From the NCBI GenBank assembly GCA_949316235.1, contig OX438748.1, forward strand, positions 2,731,001-2,795,000: DNA of 64,000 bases. The letters run 5' to 3'. A program made the position numbers and the translations under genes. Below the pieces are notes generated by a model. It was not told the DNA's origin. It did not search any database and worked only from the letters and a program-made list of their open reading frames with translations. The DNA is from Oegoconia quadripuncta. Lineage: Eukaryota; Arthropoda; Insecta; Lepidoptera; Autostichidae. The stretch's first letter is position 1; every line of letters starts with the position of its first letter. Shown here piece by piece: positions 12,091 to 25,000 of this stretch.

Positions 12091-12819
12091 ATTATGTCCA
12101 TGTTTTTGGGGGGTAATTGCCATAATCGCCACGCTTGACAGTCGGTTTGGCGATCACAGTTGGTCGGGAGTCTTATTATAGGATTAATTGAAGATTTGCA
12201 AAGTTCCCATATAATTTATGACGTTACATACCCAGCTATATATGGGAACAGCCTGTTGATGAACTCTATCAAATAAAAGTACAGTCATCAAAATCATTTA
12301 ACAATTTATTAAAATATTGGTGAATATTGTAAGAATCATAACTATGTTTATTGAGTAAATGATTGACAGGACTGTTAGGAAAAATCACCATGGCAACATA
12401 GTGCACAGATTATGTTAGTGATGTATTCCAACAAATATACATAAAAAAATAGTACCCCCCTCCTTTTTGTGTGTCAGATAAAAAACGGATTTCTATCGAG
12501 TTATAATTTTAATATTTCTATACAAATTGCCAAAAAGTCCAAAAAGTTTTTTTTTGTAATCTTCACAGAATGTTGCCATATGAAAGCTTGTAAGAAAATT
12601 CGGGGGTCGCGCTTTCGTTGGACAGACTCTAGCGATAAGTAGGTAGCGTCGAGTATGGGAACTACTATTACTTCTTGCCCTTCTCTATTCCATCTATTGT
12701 AAAAAAAGTACGTAATTTTTCTACCAACATTTCGTTTCGCATTTGCCCATGTAAACAAAATTTGAATATTACTAAATAAATGTCTGTATTTCGTTTTTTT
12801 TTCGTAAATACAGGTAATT

Positions 12820-13033
12820 ATGAGTTCTAAAAAAGGCAAACGTAGTTTGGGGAACAAACATTTCCCGATCGCGGAATCTGTCAGTATAGCACTGAAAATC
12901 CAATTGGATAAGTTTCTCAGTGATGAAAATGAAACTGAGCTCAAATTCCCGACGTTCCTGTCTGCTCAGGAACGCGGCTTCATCCACGAGACGGTCGCCA
13001 AACTAGGCCTCAAGTCTAAATCGCGCGGGAAAG
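12820..13033 (+). CDS. YTHDC2: YTHDC2-like exon 1: start and R3H domain, first part
   Basis: Residues 1-71. Starts [40 protein letters not shown] and SKSRGKG are typical of the R3H region of YTHDC2. Donor GTAAGA at 13034, phase 1. The ATG is the only one upstream of the conserved segment in this frame. Confidence 0.9.
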
Positions 13034-16000
13034 GTAAGAATTTTGTAATTTTGGACTAACCTCTGGTTTATTTTTTACTTATTCTACTTCTTATTGTATA
13101 AATGGTCTGCTCAAATGATGTTGTTGATAAGGGTGAATAAAATTTAATTTCATCATCATCATATCTACCAGGTGAGCTGCAGCAGCTTCTTTTTTTTATA
13201 AAGTGTATTCTATTCCATTTTCACAGATTATATTTGGTCCATACGGCTACAAATACACTCCTCTTCCACCCATCAACATGCACATGAGCTCATTCACACA
13301 CACGCACAAAATTACACCAATAAAAGTACTAAGCTGTGTACATTAGCAGCTTTAAGCCAGTGCGTGTATATCACTGCATTTGTGTTTAGTCATTCTTCTA
13401 TTTATTCATTAATTTGTCAATTCTCATACCTTAGTGGCTGATAATTTTTATTTAGTAATCTATGGCTAATGGTGCTGCTGGTGTTACAATTAACTATATT
13501 GTTTAAATTAGTCTATATTTATTTATTTATAGCCTTGTATCAGAAATAAGCCTATTAATACATTTATTGTTTTTCTTAAACTACGATAACCTGCTCTGTG
13601 TGCCTTCGGGCAAAGGCCTCCCCCATTCTTCTCCATTCTTCCTTGTCATACACTAATCTGCTCCAAGTCTTGGTCTTTCCAGCCATTTCTTTGATTTCAT
13701 CAGCCCACCTTTTAAATTGCCTACCCCTGTTTCTTTTATGGCCTCTAGGCTGCCATAGTGTTACAATTTTGCTCCATTTATCTCCTCCTCTTAAAGTATG
13801 GCCAGCCCACTTCCATTTTTGCTGTTTTGTTTTGTATGTGACGTCAGCTACCCCTGTTTTGTCTCTCAAATTCTTAATACTTATTTTGTCAATTCTTCTT
13901 TTCTTTATGATACTCCTTTCCATGGCTCTCTGCGTAACACTTAATCTTTTGCATTGTGCTTTGGTGAGTGCCCATGTTTGGCATCCATATGTGAAGATCG
14001 GTAGAATGCATGTGTTGAAGAGTTTTCTCTTGATATGCATGCTTGTTTGGCTATTAATAATTTATTAATAATTAGTCTGTAAGTAACAGTACAATAACTG
14101 GGACTAACAAACTGTTACAATTAATGCCGAATGTTAGTCTCAAATGAATTGAAAAAAAATATCAGCCACAGGACTTCCTCTACTGAACATAGCCTCCCAA
14201 CAAATAAATATTCATTGAACTAGTCGTGTGTTGACAATTTGCACTTTTCCTGCCGTCCACCAAGTGAATAGGCAAGGAAAAAGCAATAACTTCATTTATG
14301 GGTAGTGCACATAGAAAGTGATTTTGTTTGTTTGTTTGATTGTAAAACAGCAATATTATAATGCACAAGTGTGCCCACAACAAAATACAGAGTACATAAA
14401 CTTAAGATTCCATTCCTTGTATTTTATGTGTATTTAGAAATAAATGTATTTGTAATTATGTTTATAAGTTATGCATGACTGCTTAATATTGATTAAATGT
14501 CATCTATCTCCTTATCTTAAAATACTCTTGACGCTCCTTTAAATGTTGTGTTCCCATGCACCTTCTGCAAAGAAGCAGGTTTGTGATTTGGCAATGTGCC
14601 AAACAGATCTTTAAAAAATATATAATACTTTTTTATTTATTGAGGACAACTTCATTTAGGTCATTCATAAAATATTATTCAGGTGTGAATCGCTACTTAA
14701 CCATATACAAGCGCATCGGCTCCACAATCATCCAGAATGACGCCAAGCTGATTCTTGATTCCAACATGCGCTGCACCATAGCAGAGCTGTTCAATGCATT
14801 CCCAATCACCAGCAAGGAAAAGGACGATCTAAGCTGCTGTCCTGAGAAAGAACGGAGTCCTCAGCTGGCTCATAAGACTTTAGGACAGCTAAATAATGGA
14901 GTTGCACAGGTGAGAGACAGTGACAAGCCCATACTACCCTTGGCCCTAATGATAATGCTGCCTGCAATTGCCTGGTATTAGTTTATAGTAAAAGTCAACA
15001 CCTTTACTATCCCCATCAAGATTTTGATCAAGTAAAAAAAAAGGAAAATGAAATTAGAGTTTTTTACACAATCTTGATTGTGTAGATATTTAAATTCAAA
15101 CATTCACCCAGGAATCGAATCTGGAACCACTGGGCAACAAGCAGATACGCCAGTTTTATTAGCATGCCATGAAGTTTGAATGATTGTTTTTGACTGACTG
15201 ACTGAATGACTTTCAAATTTCAAGTCTATACTATCAATAATTCTTACTGGTCAACCTCACCCAACGTTTTATCCGCACAACCGGACACTGGCAGTAATGG
15301 TTGTCGCATTAAAGACGACCGATTGCCATAAAATATAAAAATATATATATATATTAAACCATGATCAAATCGGGGACGTCTTAAAGAAAGGCCAAGTCAA
15401 GAGTACCCTAAACCGACGAGCATGTATGAACAACCTTATGAGAGTGAAGGAAGCAGAAGAGGTGTGTCAGGATCGTAGCAAGTGGAAGTCTGTGGTCTCT
15501 GCCTACCCCAATGGGAAACAGGCGTGACATTATGTATGTATGTATGTATATTTTTATTTTATTTATTTTTATTTTTATTTATTCGGAAAACCAACAGCTG
15601 CAATAACACTAATGGAAACTATTCTAGGAAACAGAGAGCCAATTACAGGTCCTCACAAATAGAAACACAAATAATAAGAAATAGGAGGGTGAAAAATGAG
15701 ATCATTGTGCCTAAGTGATACAGCAATAATGATATACTATCAATAATTCCTAAGATGATCTTTGTGATAGATAAAGTCGCCGTCCTACACGGGTTCCTTT
15801 TTACCATTTTGTTACAGAACCCTAATTAAGTTGTCCCTAGCACACAGACATTCTCACTCATAGCATATACACTCATTCTCTCCTTCTTTTCAACTGACTT
15901 AACAACGAATATACTTTCCCCCGGGCAGAAACAGATTTGTGACTCCACACTGTGCCAACATTTCATATGATATGTGATTGTCCTACAGGTACCAAATACT

Positions 16001-19000
16001 TCATACAATCCTGACCTTGTGAAGTTCCGAGAGAAATTGCCAGTGTACGAACAGCGACAGGATCTTATCAATGCCATCACACACAATCAGGTTAGTGTTG
16101 TAGAATCGCTCGTTCCATTTTTGATCTACAGGCTGGCCTCCTATAAGTTTCTGTAACAATACGCTTAGACTCTCACAACAATGCAATTCAATTCATTTAT
16201 TCTCACAACTTACACTAACAGTACTTAACCTCGATTGGCTCTGTTGGTACGTACTGTCACACCGTGCTCCCCGGCAGAGCCAGTGGACAAAGAAATAGAA
16301 GTCTGATCAGGGTCGAAGTCCTTTTGGTTTGAGGTGTGGAATAAAATTTACTGTTGGCTGATTGTCAAATATATTTCTGTTTTCCCTCAATGATAGCATA
16401 TGCCCAACAAAATATACAAATTTCTATATGGATAATCTCTCAATTACAAAATGCTCAGTTGCCAGGGGCCTTATTCTTAATTTGGTTCTCTGGTTTTGAT
16501 TGGTAGAACTTCCCTCGCAATTGTACATGGCAAGAATTCATGAATTTTATCCATTTATCGAATGAAATGTGGTGTTCATAAAACACTTATCTACGATTTC
16601 CAACCTGAAATGCTTAAAGTGAAGTTCATAGCAATCAATGCCAGGGCGAGCAGCCAGCCCATTTATTGAGTTATTGCACCTTTTTTTACTAGATGTGCTA
16701 CTAGTCCCGAAATGAGCGTATTTTTAATTAAAAATGCATCTTTTGGGTTTTCTATAAATATTTTCAACTATATATATATCATACTGCATAAAATCGCCAC
16801 GTTACAGTACGTACCTGAGAATAATCAGTTTTCGGCATATTTCTTGTCTTTGTATGACAATAGCAATCTACCCCCACTATCTTTTATCTATGGTACGACA
16901 GATTTCTTTATGTGTGTTATTACTTTCCCCCAGGTTATAATAGTGGCCGGGGCGACGGGGTGTGGCAAGACCACTCAGCTGCCACAGTTGGTGTTGGACC
17001 ACTGCCAGGATCGGAAGCAGCCAGCCAGGATCTACTGCACGCAACCGAGGAGGATATCCGCCGTCTCTGTTGCTGAAAGGGTGAGAATGTGGATCGATTC
17101 TGTCTTGACTCTGATAGATTTAACTAATATTATAAATGCGAAATGTTAGATCAATCCTTTCGTCTGAATTGACTTGGATAAAGGTACCTACTTACATTCC
17201 CGGCCAAATGTCGGACCAGTGAGTAGGCGCCACTTGACACATGCGCCCCTAATACGCGCACTATTCAATTGTTAAAAAATGACAATTGCAAATTTTTAAG
17301 ACATAGATACTATGCACGTGCTGTAATAATTATTGAAAACGGAAGATAAAGGCCTGATATATAGCACAGAACCTAGCGTGTCTTTCAGAGAGCGGCCCGT
17401 GGCTGTTGTCGTCTTCTAAGGAACGGAGGTGAGTGGTGCTTTGTCTATTTTTATTCAGATCGAAGGGTTTGATAATACAGCCTTACAGCATATCACAATG
17501 GTATTGTGATAGCATTTTACTGTACCTGAAGGCTGAATACTATAATCATCTATTGTTTAATACAGTCCACTTCTTGCTATATATTATCTTCCCTCTCCGC
17601 GGCTCCGTGAGTCGCCGCCCTTTACTAGCAAAACGTTCTCGCCACATTTTTTGGCCTCCGACCCGGATAATTTCAAAGGACTAGTAACGTTTATATGTCT
17701 TGTCATCGAAATTATTCATATTATCAATTAATCTTTCGTAAATTATTTTATTTTTCGTAAAATTCAGTTTATTACGGCACATGAAAAAGTCCATTCTTAG
17801 TTTGCAATTCATTCATATAAAGACGACGCATTTATTTATCTGGTCGCATCCACTATTTCGTTCTTTATTTGAATTATTAAATTGTTTTTCTAAAAATGTC
17901 AGATACTCAGAATGCCAATTCCAATTCCAATTTAGTGTTATGGCTGCATCGTTGTGCACGATGATTCTGCCAATGTCAGGGTTGAAGTTCACAATGCTAC
18001 TTCTTCTTCTAGGATGGCAACCAGTCAACCTCATTGTCGAGGGACATTACTGCCAGTTTCGAGTGAAAATTTTTATTTATCTTATCTCTTCAGTTTAAAG
18101 GTCAGTCTCAATCAAAACAAGTAATTCGTCGTATACAGAGTCTAGTCACGGTCAAGTCATTCTTCAGTAAAGTGGCAGAATGCTTTACAAAAGATTTTGG
18201 CGGCTTCTTGTGGGAACCCGAAAGCTCCGTTACGCACTTTATTTTACACTTCCCTTCACCTGTACACCAACACTAACGTTTGCTGCACAATATTCTGCCA
18301 TTATTAAGCTTCAAAAGTTAGAATGCACAAATTTTAAGACCTATAAAGAAAAATGCTACTTCACTCGCCGAGTTCCCGCCAAAAAGCCACAATGCTACTT
18401 GTTCTCTTCTCATTTTGAAAAAAGAACACCTTTTCGGAAAGCTTCAAAAAGTTTATGATTTATCTAAACAGATCATTCAGGGCCAGCAGCAAAGATACCT
18501 ATATTGTTCTGAATTATCTGGTACATTATTCAGAATTAAGCGATGTTCGAAATCAGTTTGAAAATGTCATTATGAATATTATAGTTTTAACATTGCAGAC
18601 TCAAATGTAAGGCCTAGTATAGGCGATTTAGATACTTTTGACGAACTCTACTTTCATTGTAAGCTCGTAGTGTTGAAATACGGAACAGTACTTTCAAGAA
18701 TGAGTAATAGAAATTAAAGAATACACATTTGATAGTAGTAGCTCCTGCATTACATCAGGCAAAGATAACACGCAAGCAAGATCATCATTATCGCCCTTTA
18801 CATACTCGACGATCAACTGCGCAGACTATTTCTAATATTAGTTCTAACAATTTAGTATGTCCGCATTGTAATAGTGAACATTTAATATATCGATGTATAG
18901 GTACACAGTTTCGTAAACTGTCTATAACAGAAAGAATTGACCGTGTCAAAGAATTAGAGTTATGTTCTAATGGTTTAAAATCAAATCACGAGGTTTCTAC

Positions 19001-22000
19001 TTGTAAAAGCACATTAACTTGTGGGATATGTGCATCATCTCATCACTACTTATTGCATCTTGATTCCGTACGGACTTTATTGACCGTGTCAATGTAACCC
19101 TCGCCCTCTGCAGTGCAATCTCAAGCGGTACGGCCTACGTTATCACTCCGTGAGTGGGGAAGAGTCGTGTAGCGCCGCACTTCATCCCGTGAATGAACTT
19201 GCGAGTTACGAGATAAAGTGGTGAAACCTCACAAGCTGTCTCGTTCCGTGAACGAGACATCATCTCACTCCGTGAGTGGGAAAGCCCTTTATTCCGTGAA
19301 TAAGGAAGCTCCCCACTTCGTGAGTGGCAAGGTGCCGTGGAGCGCCGCACTTCATTCTGTGCATGAAATATAGGCAGAAGCTAGTACATATATAATACAT
19401 CGCGATACTACAAAGAATGGGAATTAAAAATTGAAGAAATAGAAATTGGATTTCGTCAATTTACCTTTTGAGATTTAATGCCTTTTTTTTAAATATTCCA
19501 TTGAAACTGCATCTTGTTTAAATTTATATTGAATGCAGTCATCGTGCCGTCTTTCATTCGTCACGTAAAAATATATGACCCTACCCTCATCTTCTTTTTT
19601 TTTTATTTTATATACGGCTTTTTATATCGTGCTCTTCTAGCACAATAAATTCTGCCAATGACAACGTATGTAGAGGAAAAATCACGGGAAAAGATAACCG
19701 GTTTTAGAGAAACGATATATTATTAATTTGGCCAGTTATTCATTTCTCCATCTAGAACATATAATTAAATTACATAAAACCCTCATCTTCTTGTGGGTGT
19801 TGTCACTTGCTCAGGTGGCACACGAGCGGATGGAGAAGATTGGGCAGTCCATCGGCTACCAGATCCGCCTGGAGTCCCGCGTGAGCCCGCGCACCGTGCT
19901 CACCTACTGCACCAACGGGGTGCTGCTGCGGACCCTCATGGGCGGAGACAGCTCGCTCACTGGTCAGTTATATTATAAACATGATTTAAAGTATTTATTT
20001 TATATATGAGTAACTTATTTTTGGCTTGACAAGCTGGCAGCTACCTCGGGCAGCGAATTGGCCTTGTCATTCAATGTTGCAGTGACAGTCTTTATGACAC
20101 CTTCCCGCACGGTTTGGCCCTTGAACGCATTTTCTGCCTTTCACAGTTATCGAGAGCAGAGGGCGTGGTCAGGTCTTTTGGTTTTTTTTTTAACTTTGTG
20201 TTTTAATTATATTTGTGTAGTTTATCAACCACCTGTTATCTATAATACAAGCCTAGTTGCTTAATGTGGAGCTAGATGGCGCTGTGTGTATGTTGCAAAC
20301 ATATTTATTTATTATTTATGAATGTGTGTTATTGTATGTAGTATGTATCGCTTAATATCCATGACTATGAAGGGAAAGTACTTGGAATATTCTAGACAAA
20401 ATACTTGAAGAAGAAAAAAATTTGTTGAACTGCATTCAAAAATTTTTGAAAAGTCACATGCCTGAATTGACAGTCAAACTGTCCCTTACCCATTTACTTT
20501 TTCACCAACTTCTATCTTCGTTTGTATGTATTTTTTTTTAATGTATGTTCAATCATATTCACTTGTTAACTGATTTTGATGATGGTTTTTTGTTATGACG
20601 TTAACTTCACATACATAAGTATGTTTTGCTAATTTTTTACCGTCCAATAATATTGACACTGGTCAAAGTGCACGTACATAAGAAATACATACAGATGAAC
20701 ACTGCACCTCCTCGAGACCTGAGTCGGTTAAACACTCAATAGGTAAGGGACAGGCAGAAATTTTTATTTTTATTCTATTATAAAATAAAAATAAATAAAT
20801 ATCTTTACACATACACACAGGGCCATCCAGTTCCACAGTAAGCAACTATAGGTTTGTGTTGTGGATATCAGATGGTTGATATACTACATAAATACATTTT
20901 TTTTTGTAAATAAATACTTATTATAAATGAAAACATCCATAGCTCTGGTACACATGAATCCGCAACCTTTTGGTATAGTGGTCAGAGTTGCTAACCACTA
21001 CACCAAACAGATCGTCAACTGATACAATTCGTCTGAAATAAAGACGTTTAATATTATTTAGAGACATATGAGAACGTTGATTGCAGGCGTGAGCCACGTG
21101 TTCGTGGACGAGGTGCACGAGCGAGACAAGTTCAGCGACTTCCTGCTGATCGCTCTGCGCGACGCACTGCCCCGCGTCAAGGAGCTCAAGCTGATCCTCA
21201 TGTCGGCCACCATGGACACGCAAATCTTCTCCAGGTAACTTCATAAACTTGCAAGTCACATAAGTGCCCAAAGTCAATAATTCATTCAAAGGCCTATGTA
21301 ATACGTTTTTTCAATTAGGTTCCCGTTGATATATAAAATCTTCCTTTCAATAAATTTCAAGATACTATAAAACAGAAATTTATTAAGAAATCATATTATG
21401 AAATATCACTTTATCGGGATAAAAAATAGCCTATGTCTTAATCCAGGGTATATTCTACCTGTATACTACATTTCATCCAAATCCGTTCATCCGTTTCATC
21501 GTGATGGAGCAAGAAACAAACAAACAAAATTTTCGCATTTATAATATTAGTTAGATTAGTCAAATTACGAATGAACTCTCACAGGTACTTCAACAACTGT
21601 CCCGTGATCACCATCCCCGGCCGCCTGCACGAGGTGCAGCGCTACTACCTGGAGGACGTGCTCAAGATCACCCAGTATAAGACGAAGAGGATGGTGCAGG
21701 TCGAGAAGGAGCTCAGGGCCAAGCTCAAGACTGGCCAGAGCTACTGGTCGCAGATCGAAGGTGAGCTGCCTTTAGTAGCCTGTGTGTGTGTGATTTCTCT
21801 AAACTAATCATACAACAATTTTAAAGTAGTCCTATCTATTCTTCCTGGAGTAATATGACGCGATAGTACAGTCTGATAAAGATAAATGTCCTTGAACATA
21901 CACACAGCGCCATCTAGTTCCACACTAAGCAACTAGGCTTGATAGACGAATTGATTAGAGTTGATAAAAGAATACATTTTTTTTTTTTGTAAATGTGTCC

Positions 22001-25000
22001 GTATTTACCGTAGAAACCTATGACGCTGGCGCGATTCGAACCCGCAACGTTTTAGTATAGTAGTCAGGGATTTTAACCTTTACAGCCCGGCATAATACTA
22101 TTAAGTTTCTCAGGAAATCATGAATATTTTCCAATAATACTTTATAATATTGTTTAATTCAGTAATTGCTGTAAGTAATAAAAAAAATATTTTAACTTTT
22201 TTTTTATGCACGACGGGTTTCGTACTTTACCTCAATCACACCTGATGTTAAGTGAAGATGAGGTCGAACGTGGTAGTACTGACCCGGAAACCCTAACACA
22301 TTTGGGGGACTGGCTATCTTATCTTTGACAACCGGAACCCAACAATGCTTTTGTATATCTTACTCTTAAGTATCACTGTAATTGTTTTTTGTGTATGCAA
22401 TAAAGTGTTAAATATAAATATAAATATAAATGCTATCAACATTGCTGCTTGGCGGCAGATTTAGATAAGATGGTGGTTGCTAGCCAGGCGCACATTTAAA
22501 ATGCCCTACCACCAACCAAACTGAGTACTTAAACATGTACCCCGTGTACTTAAACATGGATCGAACCCGCGACATCCGAATCGTAAACCCAATGTTGTTT
22601 ACGTTAAGCCACGGAGGCGGTTACTTAAACTTACGGAGAAGGACTTAAAAACCTTTAGCCAGTCTTATTTTCAAATACCGATTGTCATGAAGACGATCTC
22701 AATCACATTATCTTCAAATGCTAACAATATGACTTGACCGACTGGTACTTTAGTAAATGGTAATTGTTTTAGTTAAAAGTGGTTTCATTATTTGTGTTGC
22801 AATTCTAGGACAGAAGGCAGCTCCGGAGGAGGGCAGCAGTGCCAGCAAGGACATTAAAGAGGAAAAGGAGCCAGGGTTGGACCCGGCTCTCCAGGCTGAC
22901 ATGGACGAGTTCCTCGAGGAGTGCTTCAAGGAGGGCAGCCTGGTAAGCTCACCTGTCAAAATCTATTAAATTAAAAGGTTTTGTTTCAACTCTAGAAGGT
23001 TTTCTTTAACCTGTATGGAGCTTCTCCTTTTTGCTGTTATCAGCAATTGCAATCGCCACTTGGCGGACGACAGGATCGGCAGATTAAAACACCATCTTGG
23101 GGAGTCGTATACAGTTATAGAATACTGACCGCCTCCGTGGGTCAAAGTAAACAATATTGGGTTTACGATTCGGAGGTCGCGGGTTCGATCCCCAGCGGGG
23201 TACATGTTTAAGTACTCGGTTTGGTTGGTGGTAGGGCATTTTAAATGTCCGCCTGGCTAGCTACCACCATCTTATCTAAATCTGCCGCCAAGCAGCAATG
23301 TTAATAGCATTGTTGTGTTCCGGTTGTCAGAGATAAGATAGCCAGTCCTCCAAATGTGTTGAGGTTTCCGGGTCAGTACGCTTCCACCTTCGACATCATC
23401 TTCACTTAACATCAGGTGTGATTGAGGTCAAGTACGAACCCGTCGTGCATAAAAAAAAATTAAAAAAAAACATGCTAATACTACTACCGCTCGCCTAGGC
23501 TCTATACCTTATTCTTGCTCCCTTAACAACTGACCTGTTTTGGTGAGGATTAGATCATCAACAGCCTTATATATCCCCACTGTTGGCCACAGCCTCCTGT
23601 CACTGGGAGAGGGTATAATCCACCACGCGGGCTCAGACCTGACAGTCGGCGTTTTTAACCCGCCCCTGGAAGCCACCGATGAAAACAACCGAGGCTGACT
23701 ATTTAACATGTCCTCCGAAGCACGGCAGTACTCATGTTAAAATGCCTCTAAACAATGAGCGTACCAGATGCCGCTTATCTTCGCTAATCGAATGCGTTTG
23801 GACAGGGTTAACACAATGTTGTCGTTTAGCGTGTCTGCTTATAATCATTGCATGATTTTTTAATTCTATTTTTATATTTTAAATATTTGTACGCCCTAAC
23901 AGGCAGATTTTGTTGGACTACTTACCTATCTACAAGTTAATTCATGATAAAATCAGTATTTTCCGTTTTTTTTTACCACCACCTCAGACTCACCGGGGTA
24001 CATGTTTGGTATTCGCTTTGGTGCGTTTTACATGTTGAAATGCTTTTTCAATTCATTTCGGTATCTAATTGCCTAAAAAATTATACGAGTTTTTCCGTGT
24101 AACGAAGAGCAAGTTGTTTTTAATTGAAGGCATTCGTAAAGACAAGTCGATGACCCGCAGGGGCGGTTTAGATAATAAAAGCAGTACAATTTAGGCGACC
24201 TGGTCGCTATAGTGTCCTAAATCCACCGACCACACAGCCCTAGACTCCTCATAACAGGCGAGGAGCATCCGTCATCCCATCAGGATAGTCCAACAGATGC
24301 CCATAAACTTGGAATCAGTTATATGCTAGTCCTGTCATATTATTGCACTCCGATTGGTTCTGTCGACGACACTTAAATGACATCGGGAGGCCAATCGGGG
24401 CGCAGTACCCTGCCTCGCTCATACCTCGACTAGTCGACAGAATTAATTCCGTACAATAAGTCAAACATTCGACGTCTAAGCTTTAGCTCAAGTTTCCGCT
24501 GATGCCCAGTGTGTGGTGGTCCCCAGGACTCGTTCTGCCAGATCCTGTACATGTACCTGTCGGAGGGCGTGCCCGTGAGCTGCACGCAGACCGCCAGCGG
24601 CCGCTGCGGCCTCATGGCGGCCGCCAGCCACGGCCTGGCCGACACGGCTCGCCAGATCCTGCAGATCGGTGAGGACGCGCCTAACAGACTTTTCTAAATA
24701 TTGCCAATATGTATTAGACCCTCGTGGGCCAGGGGCGGCACCAGCATTTAAAGTTATGGTTATAAATTTAATTGTATCGAATTTTGTCATGGGCCATTAT
24801 CGTGGGCTAGCTGGCGACTCTCAAAACATTACATCGGGGAGATGCGAAAATTTAATTTTAAATATTGGCAATTACACTTTTTGTAGTAATTCTGCCAAAA
24901 TCAGACTGCTAGACTAGCGTCACGAACTTATCTTCAATACGTTTCCACAGGTGGTGACCCAACGCAGAAAGACAATAACGGCAAAACAGCTTACGACTAC

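Larger units (their letters stand above)
8738..12819. other. Divergent intergenic region between NOB1 and the YTHDC2-like gene
   Basis: About 4.1 kb that should contain both promoters, but no core element is distinct enough to call. It holds a palindromic MITE (9151-9281), a hairpin (11993-12090) and partial copies of the MITE seen in full at 45752 (about 9990-10110 and 10925-10975). Segments 9290-9760 and 10180-10400 are richer in GC and look like old transposon remains, without identifiable protein. An AG at 12811-12812 just before the start codon could be an acceptor for a 5' UTR intron. Confidence 0.5.

Noticed and set aside
13576..14068. Opposite-strand ORF of 156 codons with hydrophobic stretches (+, 13598-14068)
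   Set aside because: It is the complement of the LINE reverse-transcriptase tail.
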